Both the position numbers and the translations under genes were made by a program. Positions 38,216-48,506 of a stretch of DNA of 64,000 nt are shown here, in pieces. The stretch's first letter is position 1. Each line of letters begins with the position of its first letter. The notes below the pieces were generated by a model. It was not told the DNA's origin. It saw only the letters and a program-made list of their open reading frames with translations, and made no database searches. The stretch covers positions 248,001 through 312,000 of the forward strand of contig NZ_AFEU01000001.1 in NCBI RefSeq assembly GCF_000262755.1. The letters are read 5' to 3'. Origin of the DNA: Bacillus methanolicus PB1. Lineage in GTDB: Bacteria; Bacillota; Bacilli; Bacillales; Cytobacillaceae.

Positions 38216-39161
38216 GCTCTTCTCCTAATCTTGTTCCGATCGTTATTTGAGAGCCGCCCCCGTGTAAAAATTGTTCCGCCGTCATCCGTTTTTTCCCTGA
38301 AGGTTGAAGTTCCGTAATCTTTATGGCTGTATCATCTCCGGTTGAAACGATAATCCCGTCTTTGGAAATTGCTAAAATTGTCCCGGGTTCAGATTTTACC
38401 TTGGCGGGAACCTTTTCACCGCGCCAAATTTTTAATACTGAATGATTCATAGTTGTATAGGCAACCGGCCAAGGATTCATTCCGCGAATATGGTTATAGA
38501 TTTCTTCACCGCTTTTTGACCAGTCTATTCTTTCTTGTTCTCTTTTTATGTTATATGCAAGTGTCGCTTCTTCTTCATTTTGCGGAACTGGTTTAAGTTC
38601 ACCTTTAATAAGCTTCGGTATCGTTTCCGATAACAGCTTTGCACCTGTTTCACTTAATTTGTCATGCAGTGTTCCTACAGTGTCTTCATCTGTGATCATA
38701 ACTTCCGACTGTGTTAATATATCTCCTGCATCTAATTTTTCAACCATATACATAATGGTAATTCCCGTTTTTTTCTTTCCTTCTAAAATGGCATAGTGGA
38801 TCGGCGCACCGCCGCGAAGTTCGGGCAAAAGCGAAGCATGGACATTAATGCAGCCATACTTCGGGGCTTCCAACAATTCCTTTGGCAATATTTGTCCAAA
38901 GGCAGCTGTAACAATTAGATCCGGCTCAAGAGCCAAGATTTTTTCAAGCTCTTCCGGGTTGCGGATTTTTTCAGGTTGAAAAACAGGAATTCCGTGTTTT
39001 TCTGCTTCTACTTTAACCGGCGGCGGTGTCAAGATTTTTTTTCTTCCCACCGGCCTGTCGGGCTGGGTAACAACTCCAATTATTTCGTATCCGTCTTGAA
39101 TCAGCTGCTGCAAGATGGGGACAGAAAAATCGGGCGTTCCCATAAATACAATTTTAGTCAT
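38205..39161 (-). CDS. fmt: Methionyl-tRNA formyltransferase
   Basis: 318 aa. It formylates initiator Met-tRNA using 10-formyl-THF. N-terminal formyltransferase fold with [19 protein letters not shown] (about 110-128), GDILTQ, and the C-terminal OB domain (about 205-318). The start overlaps def by 4 nt, fitting the def-fmt pair that adds and removes the N-formyl group. Confidence 0.98.
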   Translation of the reverse strand: MTKIVFMGTPDFSVPILQQLIQDGYEIIGVVTQPDRPVGRKKILTPPPVKVEAEKHGIPVFQPEKIRNPEELEKILALEPDLIVTAAFGQILPKELLEAPKYGCINVHASLLPELRGGAPIHYAILEGKKKTGITIMYMVEKLDAGDILTQSEVMITDEDTVGTLHDKLSETGAKLLSETIPKLIKGELKPVPQNEEEATLAYNIKREQERIDWSKSGEEIYNHIRGMNPWPVAYTTMNHSVLKIWRGEKVPAKVKSEPGTILAISKDGIIVSTGDDTAIKITELQPSGKKRMTAEQFLHGGGSQITIGTRLGEEHEE

Positions 39162-39643
39162 TCACCTTCCAACCCTTCCAACTCATCTTCTTCCAAGTAT
39201 CTTGTCACTTTTGAAGTAAACAGGACACCCTGCAGATGATCAATTTCATGCTGGATCGCTCTGGCGAGAAAATCCTCTGCTTCAAGAATAAAAGGTTTTC
39301 CTTTCCGATCCTGTGCTTTCACTTTTACAAAATAGGGGCGTGTAACCTCGCCGTAAAGTCCCGGAAAACTTAAACATCCTTCAGGGCCTGTTTGTTCTCC
39401 TGATGTTTCCAAGATTTCCGGGTTTATTAATTCAATCGTTCCTGTTTCATCATCAATATCAACGATGGCAATTTGCTTCTTCACTCCTATTTGCGGAGCC
39501 GCAAGACCTACTCCATCATATTCAATCATTGTATTGTACATATTATTAAGAAGTTTAGAAAGTTTTTTATCGAAAACCGTAACAGGCTCACATTGCTGTT
39601 CTAATATTTCTGCTGGATAGGTGACAATTTTCTTTACTGCCAA
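39158..39643 (-). CDS. def: Peptide deformylase
   Basis: 161 aa. A metalloenzyme that removes formyl from nascent proteins. All three family motifs are present: [18 protein letters not shown] (metal Cys) and HEIDHLQG (metal His pair with catalytic Glu). I choose TTG at 39643 ([11 protein letters not shown]), which has GGAGG seven nt before it and matches homologues; the ATG at 39676 would add 11 unsupported residues. This is the PDF type 1 ortholog of B. subtilis Def. Confidence 0.95.
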   Translation of the reverse strand: MAVKKIVTYPAEILEQQCEPVTVFDKKLSKLLNNMYNTMIEYDGVGLAAPQIGVKKQIAIVDIDDETGTIELINPEILETSGEQTGPEGCLSFPGLYGEVTRPYFVKVKAQDRKGKPFILEAEDFLARAIQHEIDHLQGVLFTSKVTRYLEEDELEGLEGE

Positions 39644-39706
39644 TGCTGGTCCTCCATTTTTCTTGTATATATTCATCTTCGGCTAAATGAATTTTTTTCA
39701 TAACCG

Positions 39707-42121
39707 TTACATTAAAATATATGGATTTAGATCGATAGAGATTTGTAATCCATCAGAAGCCATCTCTTGTTGATAATGGTCTAATACCACTCTTAAAGCT
39801 TTGCCGAGTTCAGGCTCACGTTTGTATTTTATCAAACATTGATAACGATATCTATCGTTGATGCGGGGAACCGGCGACGCAACGGGTCCAAGTACAATCG
39901 CTTCATTTGATAACCTTGACTGTAAAAAGGTTGTAATTTTCTCGGTTACCGACACAACCTTCATTAAGTGTTCATGGCTTACCGTTACGAGAGAAATGTA
40001 GTAAAACGGTGGATATTTATGAATTTTGCGGATCATCATTTCCTTTTGGTAAAAGCGGTTATAATCCTGATCACCTGCCAGCTCAATACTATAATGTTCA
40101 GGACTGTACGTCTGAATGACAACTTCCCCTTCTAATTCATGCCTTCCAGCCCTGCCGCTAACCTGGGTCAACAACTGAAACGTTTTTTCCGAAGACCGAA
40201 AATCCGGAAGATGGAGCATTGTATCTGCCGATAACACCCCAACGAGTGTAATATTTGGAAAATCGAGACCTTTCGCAATCATTTGCGTACCAAGTAAAAT
40301 GTCTGCCTTTCCTTCCTGAAAATCACTGAGGAGGCGTTCATGCGCTCCTTTTCTGCTCGTAGTATCTACATCCATCCGTATGACTCTTGCTTCAGGCAAA
40401 ATTTTTGCCAGTTCTTCTTCCACTTTTTGCGTACCAGTTCCAAAATAACGAATATGATCACTTTGGCATTCAGGACAAAGAGGGGGGACGTGCTGTTCAT
40501 ATCCGCAATAATGACATTTCATTTGTTCGTTAAAACGGTGATATGTCAAGGAAATATCACAATGCGGGCAATTTAAAACGTAGCCGCAAGAGCGGCACAT
40601 GACAAACGAAGAGTAGCCCCGTTTATTCAAGAATAAAACAGTCTGTTCTTTTTTCTCTAATCTGTCTTTCAGCTTTTCAAGGAGCACCCTTGAAAACATC
40701 GACCGGTTTCCTGCTCTTAGTTCTTCTCTCATATCGACGATCTTTACGGCCGGGAGCGGCTGATTATTCATCCGATTTGAAAGTGTCAGTAAATGAAAAA
40801 CACCTTTTTTCGCCCTCGCAAAAGATTCTAATGAAGGAGTTGCACTTCCTAAAACGACCGGACACCCATGGTATTCTGCCCTTTGAATAGCGACATCTTT
40901 TGCATGATAACGGGGGGTTTCTTCCTGTTTATAGCTTGTTTCATGTTCTTCATCAATGATGATGATTCCGATATTTTCAAAGGGTGCAAAAATGGCCGAC
41001 CTTGCCCCGACTGCCACCTTTACTTCCTTCCGTTGAATTTTCCGCCATTCATCATACTTTTCTCCTTGAGACAAACCGCTGTGAAGCACGGCAACTTGAT
41101 CTCCAAATCTGCCTTTAAATCTAGTTACCATTTGCGGTGTTAAAGATATTTCTGGAACAAGGACGATCGCTTCTTTTCCTTTTTCAATCACTTTTTGAAT
41201 GGATTGCAAATAAATCTCTGTTTTTCCGCTTCCTGTAACCCCGTAAAGGAGAAATACCTCATGTTCATTGTTTTCAATCGATGATAAAATCGGTCCGATC
41301 GCTTTCGCTTGGTCCCTAGTTAATTTTAGCGGCTCAGTCTTAACAAATTTGCGATCTTCAAAAGGGTTTCTATAAACTTCAACCACTTTTTCGCCTAGTA
41401 TTTTTTTTGTAATCAATCCTTTAACCGCCCCGGAAGATATTCCAAATTCATATGTAAGGAGACGCAATTCAATCGGTTCGGAGTTTTTTATAAAATAATC
41501 AATTGCTTCTTTTTGCTTTGATGCTTGGGGAGGAAGCTTTTCCTTTTCAATTTGGAGCAGTTCCCGGCTTAACAGTGGAAAAATATGTTTTACCCTTTTT
41601 TTCTTAACCCTTTCCTTTACCTCATATATGACCTCTACAGTACCTTTTGCTGCTTCTTTTTGAAATTTGGAAACAAGCCCTTTTTTTATAATCTCTTCCC
41701 ATAGAATTGAATCGCGATCAGCAAATAAAGTTTGAAGGTCTTGAGGCAAATCACCGATTTCCGTTCCATCAACTACTCTTAATTTCTTTTGATATTTTGC
41801 TTTTAGCGCCGCAGGAAGCATCGCTTGATATGCAGTTATTTTGTAGCAAAGGGCATGTTCCGTCAGCCAGTCCCCAAGTAACAGAAGTTCTTTTGTCAAC
41901 ACCGGGTTCAAATCCATCGGTTCCGTTATTTCTTTTAATTTATCAAAATCGGATGAACTTTTAATTTGTGTGACAAACCCTTGAATTTGCCGGAAACCAA
42001 ATGGAACGGACACTCTCATTCCCGGCATGATCACGTCTTTCCATTTCTCGGGTATTAAATAATCGAATGGCTTGTCCGTTTGCTTTGCCGGAACATCAAC
42101 AATCACACTTGCAATGTTCAC
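39707..42121 (-). CDS. priA: Primosomal replication restart helicase PriA
   Basis: 804 aa. It reloads the replicative helicase at repaired forks. N-terminal 3'-DNA-binding domain, Walker A YGVTGSGKTEIYL, DEEHETSYKQ, a zinc-binding insert with eight cysteines (CRSCGYVLNCPHC..CHYCGYEQHVPPLCPEC), then QVSGRAGRH. The start is GTG at 42121, overlapping the coaBC stop as GTGA. It leads into def-fmt-rsmB. Confidence 0.98.
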   Translation of the reverse strand: MNIASVIVDVPAKQTDKPFDYLIPEKWKDVIMPGMRVSVPFGFRQIQGFVTQIKSSSDFDKLKEITEPMDLNPVLTKELLLLGDWLTEHALCYKITAYQAMLPAALKAKYQKKLRVVDGTEIGDLPQDLQTLFADRDSILWEEIIKKGLVSKFQKEAAKGTVEVIYEVKERVKKKRVKHIFPLLSRELLQIEKEKLPPQASKQKEAIDYFIKNSEPIELRLLTYEFGISSGAVKGLITKKILGEKVVEVYRNPFEDRKFVKTEPLKLTRDQAKAIGPILSSIENNEHEVFLLYGVTGSGKTEIYLQSIQKVIEKGKEAIVLVPEISLTPQMVTRFKGRFGDQVAVLHSGLSQGEKYDEWRKIQRKEVKVAVGARSAIFAPFENIGIIIIDEEHETSYKQEETPRYHAKDVAIQRAEYHGCPVVLGSATPSLESFARAKKGVFHLLTLSNRMNNQPLPAVKIVDMREELRAGNRSMFSRVLLEKLKDRLEKKEQTVLFLNKRGYSSFVMCRSCGYVLNCPHCDISLTYHRFNEQMKCHYCGYEQHVPPLCPECQSDHIRYFGTGTQKVEEELAKILPEARVIRMDVDTTSRKGAHERLLSDFQEGKADILLGTQMIAKGLDFPNITLVGVLSADTMLHLPDFRSSEKTFQLLTQVSGRAGRHELEGEVVIQTYSPEHYSIELAGDQDYNRFYQKEMMIRKIHKYPPFYYISLVTVSHEHLMKVVSVTEKITTFLQSRLSNEAIVLGPVASPVPRINDRYRYQCLIKYKREPELGKALRVVLDHYQQEMASDGLQISIDLNPYILM

Positions 42122-43326
42122 TTACTTTCACCTTCCAAGAGAAGGGAAACTTCCTTTAAAATCTTTTTTGCGACTTCTTTTTTTGACATTAACGGCAAAT
42201 GTTCAGATGTTCCGTCCCGCTTAAAAATGGTTACGATATTTGTATCCGTATCAAATCCGGCTCCTTCTGCCTTTACATTATTGGCAACAATCATATCGGC
42301 ATTTTTATTCAATAATTTTTGTTTTGCATATTCCTCAACTTGATCGGTTTCCGCAGCAAACCCGACTAAGATTTGCTTTTCCTTTTTCTGCCCAAGTTCG
42401 AGCAGGATATCTTTTGTCCTTTCCAACTCCAAAATTTGACTGCCATCCTGTTTTTTCATTTTTTGATCAGCAGGATACTTTGGCCGGTAGTCAGCGACTG
42501 CTGCGGTTTTAATGACAACGTCTGCATCGTTAAACCGTTCCATTACTGCATCATACATATCTTTTGCACTTTCAACATTGACCAAAGTGACTCCTCGTGG
42601 TGCCGAAAGATTGACCGGACCGGAAACAAGAACTACATTTGCACCGCTTATTGCCGCTTCCTCCGCAATCGCATAACCCATTTTTCCGGATGATCGGTTT
42701 GTAATGTAGCGTACAGGGTCAATTTTTTCCCTTGTCGGTCCTGCCGTTACGAGAACGGTCTTTCCAGCAAAAGAGTTTTTTTTCTTGTTAAAAAAATCTT
42801 CAATGATAGAAACGATTTTTTCAGGTTCTTCCAGTCTTCCTTTGCCGACATAACCGCACGCCAAATATCCTTCGGAAGGTTCAATAAACCGGTATCCAAA
42901 ATTGTATAATTGCTCAATATTTTTCTGTACGGCAGGATGATCATACATATGAACGTTCATTGCAGGGGCAATCCAAACCGGAGCAGTCGTGGCAAGTAGT
43001 GTAGTGGTGACCATATTATCTGCAATTCCGTTTGCAAGCTTCCCGATAACATTCGCAGTAGCAGGCGCTACCAATACAAGATCAGCCCAATCTGCCAAAT
43101 CAATATGGGCGATCACCTTCGGGTTTTTTTCATCAAATGTATCTGTAAATACTTCGTTTCTGGATAACGCCTGAAAAGTCAGCGGAGTTACAAACTCCGT
43201 TGCTGATTCGCTCATAATTACTTTTACTTCTGCACCGGTCTGAGTCAGCTTGCTTGTAAGGGCAGCAGCTTTATAAACTGCTATTCCCCCCGTAACACAA
43301 AGCAATATTTTTTTTCCGATAAGCAT
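42118..43326 (-). CDS. coaBC: Bifunctional phosphopantothenoylcysteine decarboxylase/synthetase
   Basis: 402 aa fusion for two coenzyme A steps. The N-terminal CoaC flavoprotein part (about 1-185) has LCVTGGIAVYKAA, the catalytic His in NPKVIAHIDLADWAD, and PAMNVHMYDHPAV. The C-terminal CoaB part (about 190-402) has VTAGPTREKIDPVRYITNRSSGKMGYA. The frame reaches 43341, but the ATG at 43326 has GGAGG before it and fits homologues. Confidence 0.97.
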   Translation of the reverse strand: MLIGKKILLCVTGGIAVYKAAALTSKLTQTGAEVKVIMSESATEFVTPLTFQALSRNEVFTDTFDEKNPKVIAHIDLADWADLVLVAPATANVIGKLANGIADNMVTTTLLATTAPVWIAPAMNVHMYDHPAVQKNIEQLYNFGYRFIEPSEGYLACGYVGKGRLEEPEKIVSIIEDFFNKKKNSFAGKTVLVTAGPTREKIDPVRYITNRSSGKMGYAIAEEAAISGANVVLVSGPVNLSAPRGVTLVNVESAKDMYDAVMERFNDADVVIKTAAVADYRPKYPADQKMKKQDGSQILELERTKDILLELGQKKEKQILVGFAAETDQVEEYAKQKLLNKNADMIVANNVKAEGAGFDTDTNIVTIFKRDGTSEHLPLMSKKEVAKKILKEVSLLLEGESK

Positions 43327-43435
43327 ATAAAAATCCTCCATTTTTGTTAGCCAATAAAAACAGCTAGGTTATTTGCATAGAGTTTGATATTTCTATTATG
43401 CAAGAACGAACAGTTTTTTTCACCTTTTTGACATA

Positions 43436-43537
43436 ATAAAAGGGCCAGACCCCTCCAATACAACATTTAGACGAACAAAATTGAACCATTCTATCTGTTG
43501 TCATAGTAGGAGGGAGTCAGGCCCTTATGAGCCGCCC
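43436..43537. repeat. Palindromic intergenic repeat, subfamily 2, inverted and diverged (copy E)
   Basis: Read on the minus strand it runs GGCTCATAAGGGCCTGACTC through AGATAGAATGGTT and TGTATTGG to GGGGTCTGGCCC, matching copy C in order with many changes. It lies between rpoZ and coaBC and splits the gmk-rpoZ group from coaBC-priA. Confidence 0.75.
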
Positions 43538-43553
43538 CTAATTTTACAGGCAA

Positions 43554-43774
43554 TTAATCTTCTTGAACCTCTTTTTTGGATGAATCCGTCGTATAGTAAA
43601 GCCGGTCCATGTAAATTTCCTCCAAAGCTTTACCTACAAATTTATGGGAAACGTAATGATCCAAACTAAGTTTTCCTTTTTGCTGCAAATCCCTCGCTCT
43701 TTTTGCAGCTACCGTAACAAGCGAGTATTTTGAATCTATTTTTTTCATTAATTCGTCGATCGATGGATAAAGCA

Positions 43775-43775
<1 letters not shown>
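43554..43775 (-). CDS. rpoZ: RNA polymerase omega subunit
   Basis: 73 aa: [28 protein letters not shown], with [13 protein letters not shown]. Omega helps beta' folding and RNAP assembly. The ATG at 43775 shares its first base with the gmk stop codon (TGATG), so the two are coupled. The C-terminal tail after the conserved core is acidic and variable. Confidence 0.96.
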
Positions 43776-44664
<889 letters not shown>

Positions 44665-44724
44665 ACTGGTCCTCCAATCATTAGTTATTTATTTTGACCG
44701 CAAGTCTTAATTTCTAAACGGCAA

Positions 44725-45600
44725 TTACTCGATATTCTGAAGTTGTTCTTTGATTTTTTCGAGCAAGATTTTCATTTCTACAACTGCATTCGCAATATTG
44801 TAGTCATTTGCTTTTGAGCCGATCGTGTTTACTTCCCTGTTCATTTCTTGAACTAAGAAATCGAGCTTTCTTCCTACCGGTTCATTAAGCTTCACCGTTT
44901 TGTCAAATTGAAGGATATGGCTTTTTAATCTTGCTATTTCTTCACTAATGTCTGCTTTATCGGCAAAGATCGCTGTTTCCGTTAAAATCCGGGCTTCGTC
45001 AATTTCTCCGGCTTGCAGATCTTCCATACGCTTTGCAAGTCTTTTCCGATAATGTTCAACGACAATTGGGGCCAGATTTTCCACTGAGTGAATCCGATCA
45101 TTCAACTTTTGCAAGTGAATGTACACATCTTTTTCAAGAGCTTCGCCTTCTTGTCTCCGCATTTTATTCAAGTCGGATGCAGCCTCTTCTACAGCTGTTA
45201 AAACAAGCTTTTCAAGTTCTTCATTCTCAGCCTCTTCTTCTTCGATTGTTATGATTTCATCCCGCCCAAGTAAAATTTTAAGCGGTACATCGTTTGATAA
45301 ATGATATCGATCTTTTATTTTTTCTATGTAATGATAGTATTCGTCAAGCAAGTTCCAGTCAACATTTACCTTTCGGGTAACGATTCCCGTTCCACCGATT
45401 GTTATGAAAACTTCGACTCTGCCTCTTTGAATCGTTTCAGCTAACTTTTTTTTAATCTTGTCTTCTATTTTTAATAACTGGCGAGGCATACGGATATGGA
45501 ATTCACAAAAACGATGGTTGACAGATTTAATCTCTGCTGTCACTGAAAACTCGGATGATTCGGCTTTTCCTCTGCCAAACCCTGTCATGCTTACGACCAT
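44725..45600 (-). CDS. yloC: YicC-family endoribonuclease (YloC)
   Basis: 291 aa. N-terminal YicC domain (MTGFGRGKAESSEF.. KSVNHRFCEFHIRMPRQL) and C-terminal DUF1732 (ADISEEIARLKSHILQF, RKLDFLVQEMNREVNTIGSKA). E. coli YicC is an endoribonuclease acting on small RNAs. The frame is open to 45615; ATG at 45600 (MVVSMTGFG) is chosen by homology, and the ribosome site is weak. Confidence 0.92.
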   Translation of the reverse strand: MVVSMTGFGRGKAESSEFSVTAEIKSVNHRFCEFHIRMPRQLLKIEDKIKKKLAETIQRGRVEVFITIGGTGIVTRKVNVDWNLLDEYYHYIEKIKDRYHLSNDVPLKILLGRDEIITIEEEEAENEELEKLVLTAVEEAASDLNKMRRQEGEALEKDVYIHLQKLNDRIHSVENLAPIVVEHYRKRLAKRMEDLQAGEIDEARILTETAIFADKADISEEIARLKSHILQFDKTVKLNEPVGRKLDFLVQEMNREVNTIGSKANDYNIANAVVEMKILLEKIKEQLQNIE

Positions 45601-45637
45601 TTCCAACACATCCAATCCATTAAAGAAACGAATAAAG

Positions 45638-45669
45638 AAAAGGTAATAGAGTCATCTCTATTACCTTTT
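45638..45669 (-). terminator. Terminator after yloB
   Basis: A 14-bp perfect stem, AAAAGGTAATAGAG/CTCTATTACCTTTT, with a tiny ATGA loop and CTTT downstream on the minus strand, 15 nt past the yloB stop. Confidence 0.85.
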
Positions 45670-45671
45670 GG

Positions 45672-45677
45672 ATTATA
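45672..45677 (-). promoter_or_regulatory. Extended -10 box, possible yloC promoter overlapping the yloB terminator
   Basis: TGTTATAAT on the minus strand (perfect TATAAT with an upstream TG). A perfect TTGACA lies upstream in the last codons of yloB, but the spacer is 22 nt, longer than normal, so only the extended -10 may count. Transcription would start inside the first arm of the terminator. Confidence 0.4.
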
Positions 45678-45684
45678 ACACATT

Positions 45685-48363
45685 TCATTTTGTTTTTCCT
45701 GTCAAAAATGACCCCGCCAATAAAAAAGTTGGAATAGAAGCTAGACCCGAAATCAACAGCCAGTCATTCAATATAATCGGAACTGTATGGAAAATCGATT
45801 GAAGCGGCGGGCAGTAGATAACAATCAGCATTAAGATTAATGATGATAAGACTGCCCAGTTCAAGTAGTGATTCCCGAAAGGATTTCGTGAGAAAACAGA
45901 ACGCTCACTCCTGCAATCAAATACATGGATGAGCTGGGCAAGAACTAACGTTGCGAAAGCTACTGTTTGCGCATAGATAAGATTTTCAGAATACCGGTAA
46001 TATGCTGTCATAAAGGCTGCCAACGTTACAGCGCCTATAAGAAAACCTCTTGAAATAACCTTCCAGCCAAGTCCCCTTGCAAAAACTCCTTCATTCGGGT
46101 TCCGCGGTTTCCTTTTCATTACATTTTCTTCGGGCTGGTCAAGTCCCAGTGCCATTGCAGGCAAACCATCTGTTACAAGATTTACCCATAATATTTGAAT
46201 CGGCACTAACGGAAGCGGAAGGGCAAGAAGCATCGCGAACAACATGACAAGGATTTCCCCTACATTTGAGGCCAGTAAATATCTGATAAACTTTCTAATA
46301 TTCTCGTAAATGTTTCTTCCTTCTTTAATCGCTGATTTGATTGTTGCAAAATTATCATCCAAAAGTACAAGCGATGATGCCTCTTTTGCAACATCCGTAC
46401 CGGTAATTCCCATTGCCACGCCAATATCCGCAGCTTTTATTGCAGGTGCATCATTCACGCCGTCGCCTGTCATTGCAACAATGTGGCCCTTATTTTGCAA
46501 TGCTTTTACGATTTTTAGCTTATGTTCAGGGGATACTCGGGCAAATACGGATATTTCATCAACAACATTTTCCAGTTCACTGATTGACATTTCAGATAAA
46601 GTTTTTCCATCAATTACTCTTGCTTCTTTGGAGAGAATCCCGAGCTGGGCGGCAATAGCCTTTGCGGTAATGACGTGGTCACCGGTGATCATGACTGTTT
46701 TAATCCCTGCTTCCCGGCATTCTTTTACGGCTGTTTTCACTTCGGGCCTGGGCGGATCGATCATTCCTTGCAGACCGATCAATATTAAGTCTTTTTCAGC
46801 TTCCTTTTCATCTAAAATTACTGTATTTGCCGGGATTGCTTTATAACCGATTGCAATCGTTCGCAATGCCCTTGAAGCAAGATCATTTATGGCATTTTGA
46901 ACATTGCTTCTCATCTCTTTTGATAAATTTTGAAGTTTTCCATCCCAGAGAATCGATTCACTGACCCCGATCAAAACATCCGGAGCCCCTTTTGTAACAA
47001 CGAATTGGCGTCCGTTACGGTCCTTAACGATGACACTCATCATTTTCCGTGTAGAATCAAAAGGAAATTCATGTACGATTTCATATTGATTCAAAAGTGT
47101 TTCCCTAGAATAACCTGCCTTCATTGCGGAAACAAGCAAGGCTCCTTCAGTCGGGTCTCCATCAATAATGTAATCGTTGTTTTTTCTTATCACTTCCGCA
47201 TGATTACAAAGCATCCCAAACATGAGAAGCTGCTGCAAAGCTTTTTCTTTTTTTAGGTCAATCATGTTTTCATTCATGTAAAATTTTCCGGTCGGTTCAT
47301 ATCCTACGCCATCAACTGTCCAAATAGTGCCTCCGCTCCATATATGGGTAACTGTCATCTTATTTTGAGTCATTGTTCCTGTCTTATCAGAACAAATAAC
47401 GGATGCACAGCCAAGAGTTTCAACCGCCGGCAGTTTGCGGACAATTGCATTCTTTTTTATCATCCGTTGTACACCGAGAGATAAGGCAACTGTCACAATG
47501 GCAGGGAGCCCCTCTGGAATCGCTGCAACTGCCAAGGAAACTCCGGCAAGGAACATCGTGTATAAATCATGGCCTTGGAGAATACCGATGACTACAACAA
47601 GGACTGTTAAAAGGAGCGCAGTGGTTATAAGGATTTTCCCAAGTTGTTCAAGGCGGCGCTGTAACGGAGTTTCCATCATTTCAGCGTTCTCCAACAAATC
47701 GGCTATTTGCCCCATCGCTGTTTTCATGCCCGTTGCAACGACAACACCGATCCCACTTCCGCGGGTTACCATCGCCCCCATAAACGCCATATTTTCCATG
47801 TCGCCAATTCCTATTTGTTCTCCTGTTAAAGGACCAGTTGTTTTATGAACAGGCACTGATTCTCCCGTTAATGCCGACTCTTCTATTTCAAGGCTGTTTA
47901 CTGCTATTAATCTTACATCCGCACCTATTCTGTCGCCGCTTGAGAACTTTAATATATCACCAACAACAACTTCTCTTGATGGAATCTTTACCCACTTGCC
48001 TTCTCTTAAAGCGTTCACTTGCGGAGCGGACAGTTCTTTAAGTGCCTGCAGCGATTTCTCTGCTTTTCGTTCCTGAAAAAAACCAAGAAAGCCATTAATG
48101 ATAACAATTGCTATAATGGCAATCGCATCAATATATTCTCCAAGCAAACCTGAAATTAATGTGGCTGCCAATAAAACCAGCACCATAAAATCTTTAAATT
48201 GACTAAAAAATAAGAGTAAAGCAGATTGCTTTTCTCCTTCAGCTAACACGTTATAGCCAAACTTTTTTCTCCGTGTCTTAACGTCTTCTTCGGTTAAGCC
48301 CGCGGAAAAGTCCGTTTTTAATGATTGTTCTAATTCCCTTTCGCTCATTTCATGGAACTTCAT
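45685..48363 (-). CDS. yloB: P-type calcium-transporting ATPase (YloB)
   Basis: 892 aa, SERCA-like, matching B. subtilis YloB (about 890 aa), a calcium pump tied to sporulation and germination. Motifs: LTGESVPV (actuator), CSDKTGTMTQNKMTVT with the phosphorylated Asp, KGAPDVLIG, and MTGDGVNDAPAIKAADIGVAMG. About ten membrane helices; AAIPEGLPAIV holds the calcium-site PEGL. The start MKFHEM is conserved, but the Shine-Dalgarno lies 15 nt away, with a short leader ORF in between. Confidence 0.96.
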   Translation of the reverse strand: MKFHEMSERELEQSLKTDFSAGLTEEDVKTRRKKFGYNVLAEGEKQSALLLFFSQFKDFMVLVLLAATLISGLLGEYIDAIAIIAIVIINGFLGFFQERKAEKSLQALKELSAPQVNALREGKWVKIPSREVVVGDILKFSSGDRIGADVRLIAVNSLEIEESALTGESVPVHKTTGPLTGEQIGIGDMENMAFMGAMVTRGSGIGVVVATGMKTAMGQIADLLENAEMMETPLQRRLEQLGKILITTALLLTVLVVVIGILQGHDLYTMFLAGVSLAVAAIPEGLPAIVTVALSLGVQRMIKKNAIVRKLPAVETLGCASVICSDKTGTMTQNKMTVTHIWSGGTIWTVDGVGYEPTGKFYMNENMIDLKKEKALQQLLMFGMLCNHAEVIRKNNDYIIDGDPTEGALLVSAMKAGYSRETLLNQYEIVHEFPFDSTRKMMSVIVKDRNGRQFVVTKGAPDVLIGVSESILWDGKLQNLSKEMRSNVQNAINDLASRALRTIAIGYKAIPANTVILDEKEAEKDLILIGLQGMIDPPRPEVKTAVKECREAGIKTVMITGDHVITAKAIAAQLGILSKEARVIDGKTLSEMSISELENVVDEISVFARVSPEHKLKIVKALQNKGHIVAMTGDGVNDAPAIKAADIGVAMGITGTDVAKEASSLVLLDDNFATIKSAIKEGRNIYENIRKFIRYLLASNVGEILVMLFAMLLALPLPLVPIQILWVNLVTDGLPAMALGLDQPEENVMKRKPRNPNEGVFARGLGWKVISRGFLIGAVTLAAFMTAYYRYSENLIYAQTVAFATLVLAQLIHVFDCRSERSVFSRNPFGNHYLNWAVLSSLILMLIVIYCPPLQSIFHTVPIILNDWLLISGLASIPTFLLAGSFLTGKTK

Positions 48364-48371
48364 GCGGCCAT
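48360..48371 (-). promoter_or_regulatory. Three-codon leader ORF overlapping the yloB start
   Basis: AAAGGAGG is followed, at the normal 7-nt spacing, by ATG GCC GCA TGA. The TGA overlaps the yloB ATG as ATGA. The yloB ATG itself is about 15 nt from the same Shine-Dalgarno, and no in-frame start lies between. Confidence 0.55.
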
Positions 48372-48456
48372 CACACTTCCTCCTTTAGAAATAGACAAGC
48401 GTTGTCTTCATCCTAAAGAAAGCTTATTCATCCTTGTCCGAAAAAATGCTTTTTTA

Positions 48457-48465
48457 TGCTATGAT
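48457..48465 (+). promoter_or_regulatory. Candidate extended -10 promoter of rqcH
   Basis: TGCTATGAT at 48457-48465, an extended -10 with one mismatch in TATAAT. The -35 is weak (TTGTCC at 48434, 20-nt spacing). The rqcH ATG is 42 nt downstream. Confidence 0.4.
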
Positions 48466-48506
48466 ATAAACTATTAAAAAAGACTACAGAAAAGGATGTA
48501 TCCCTC

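Noticed and set aside
46310-46846. Plus-strand open frame opposite yloB
   Set aside because: Antisense shadow of the ATPase gene; no independent support.
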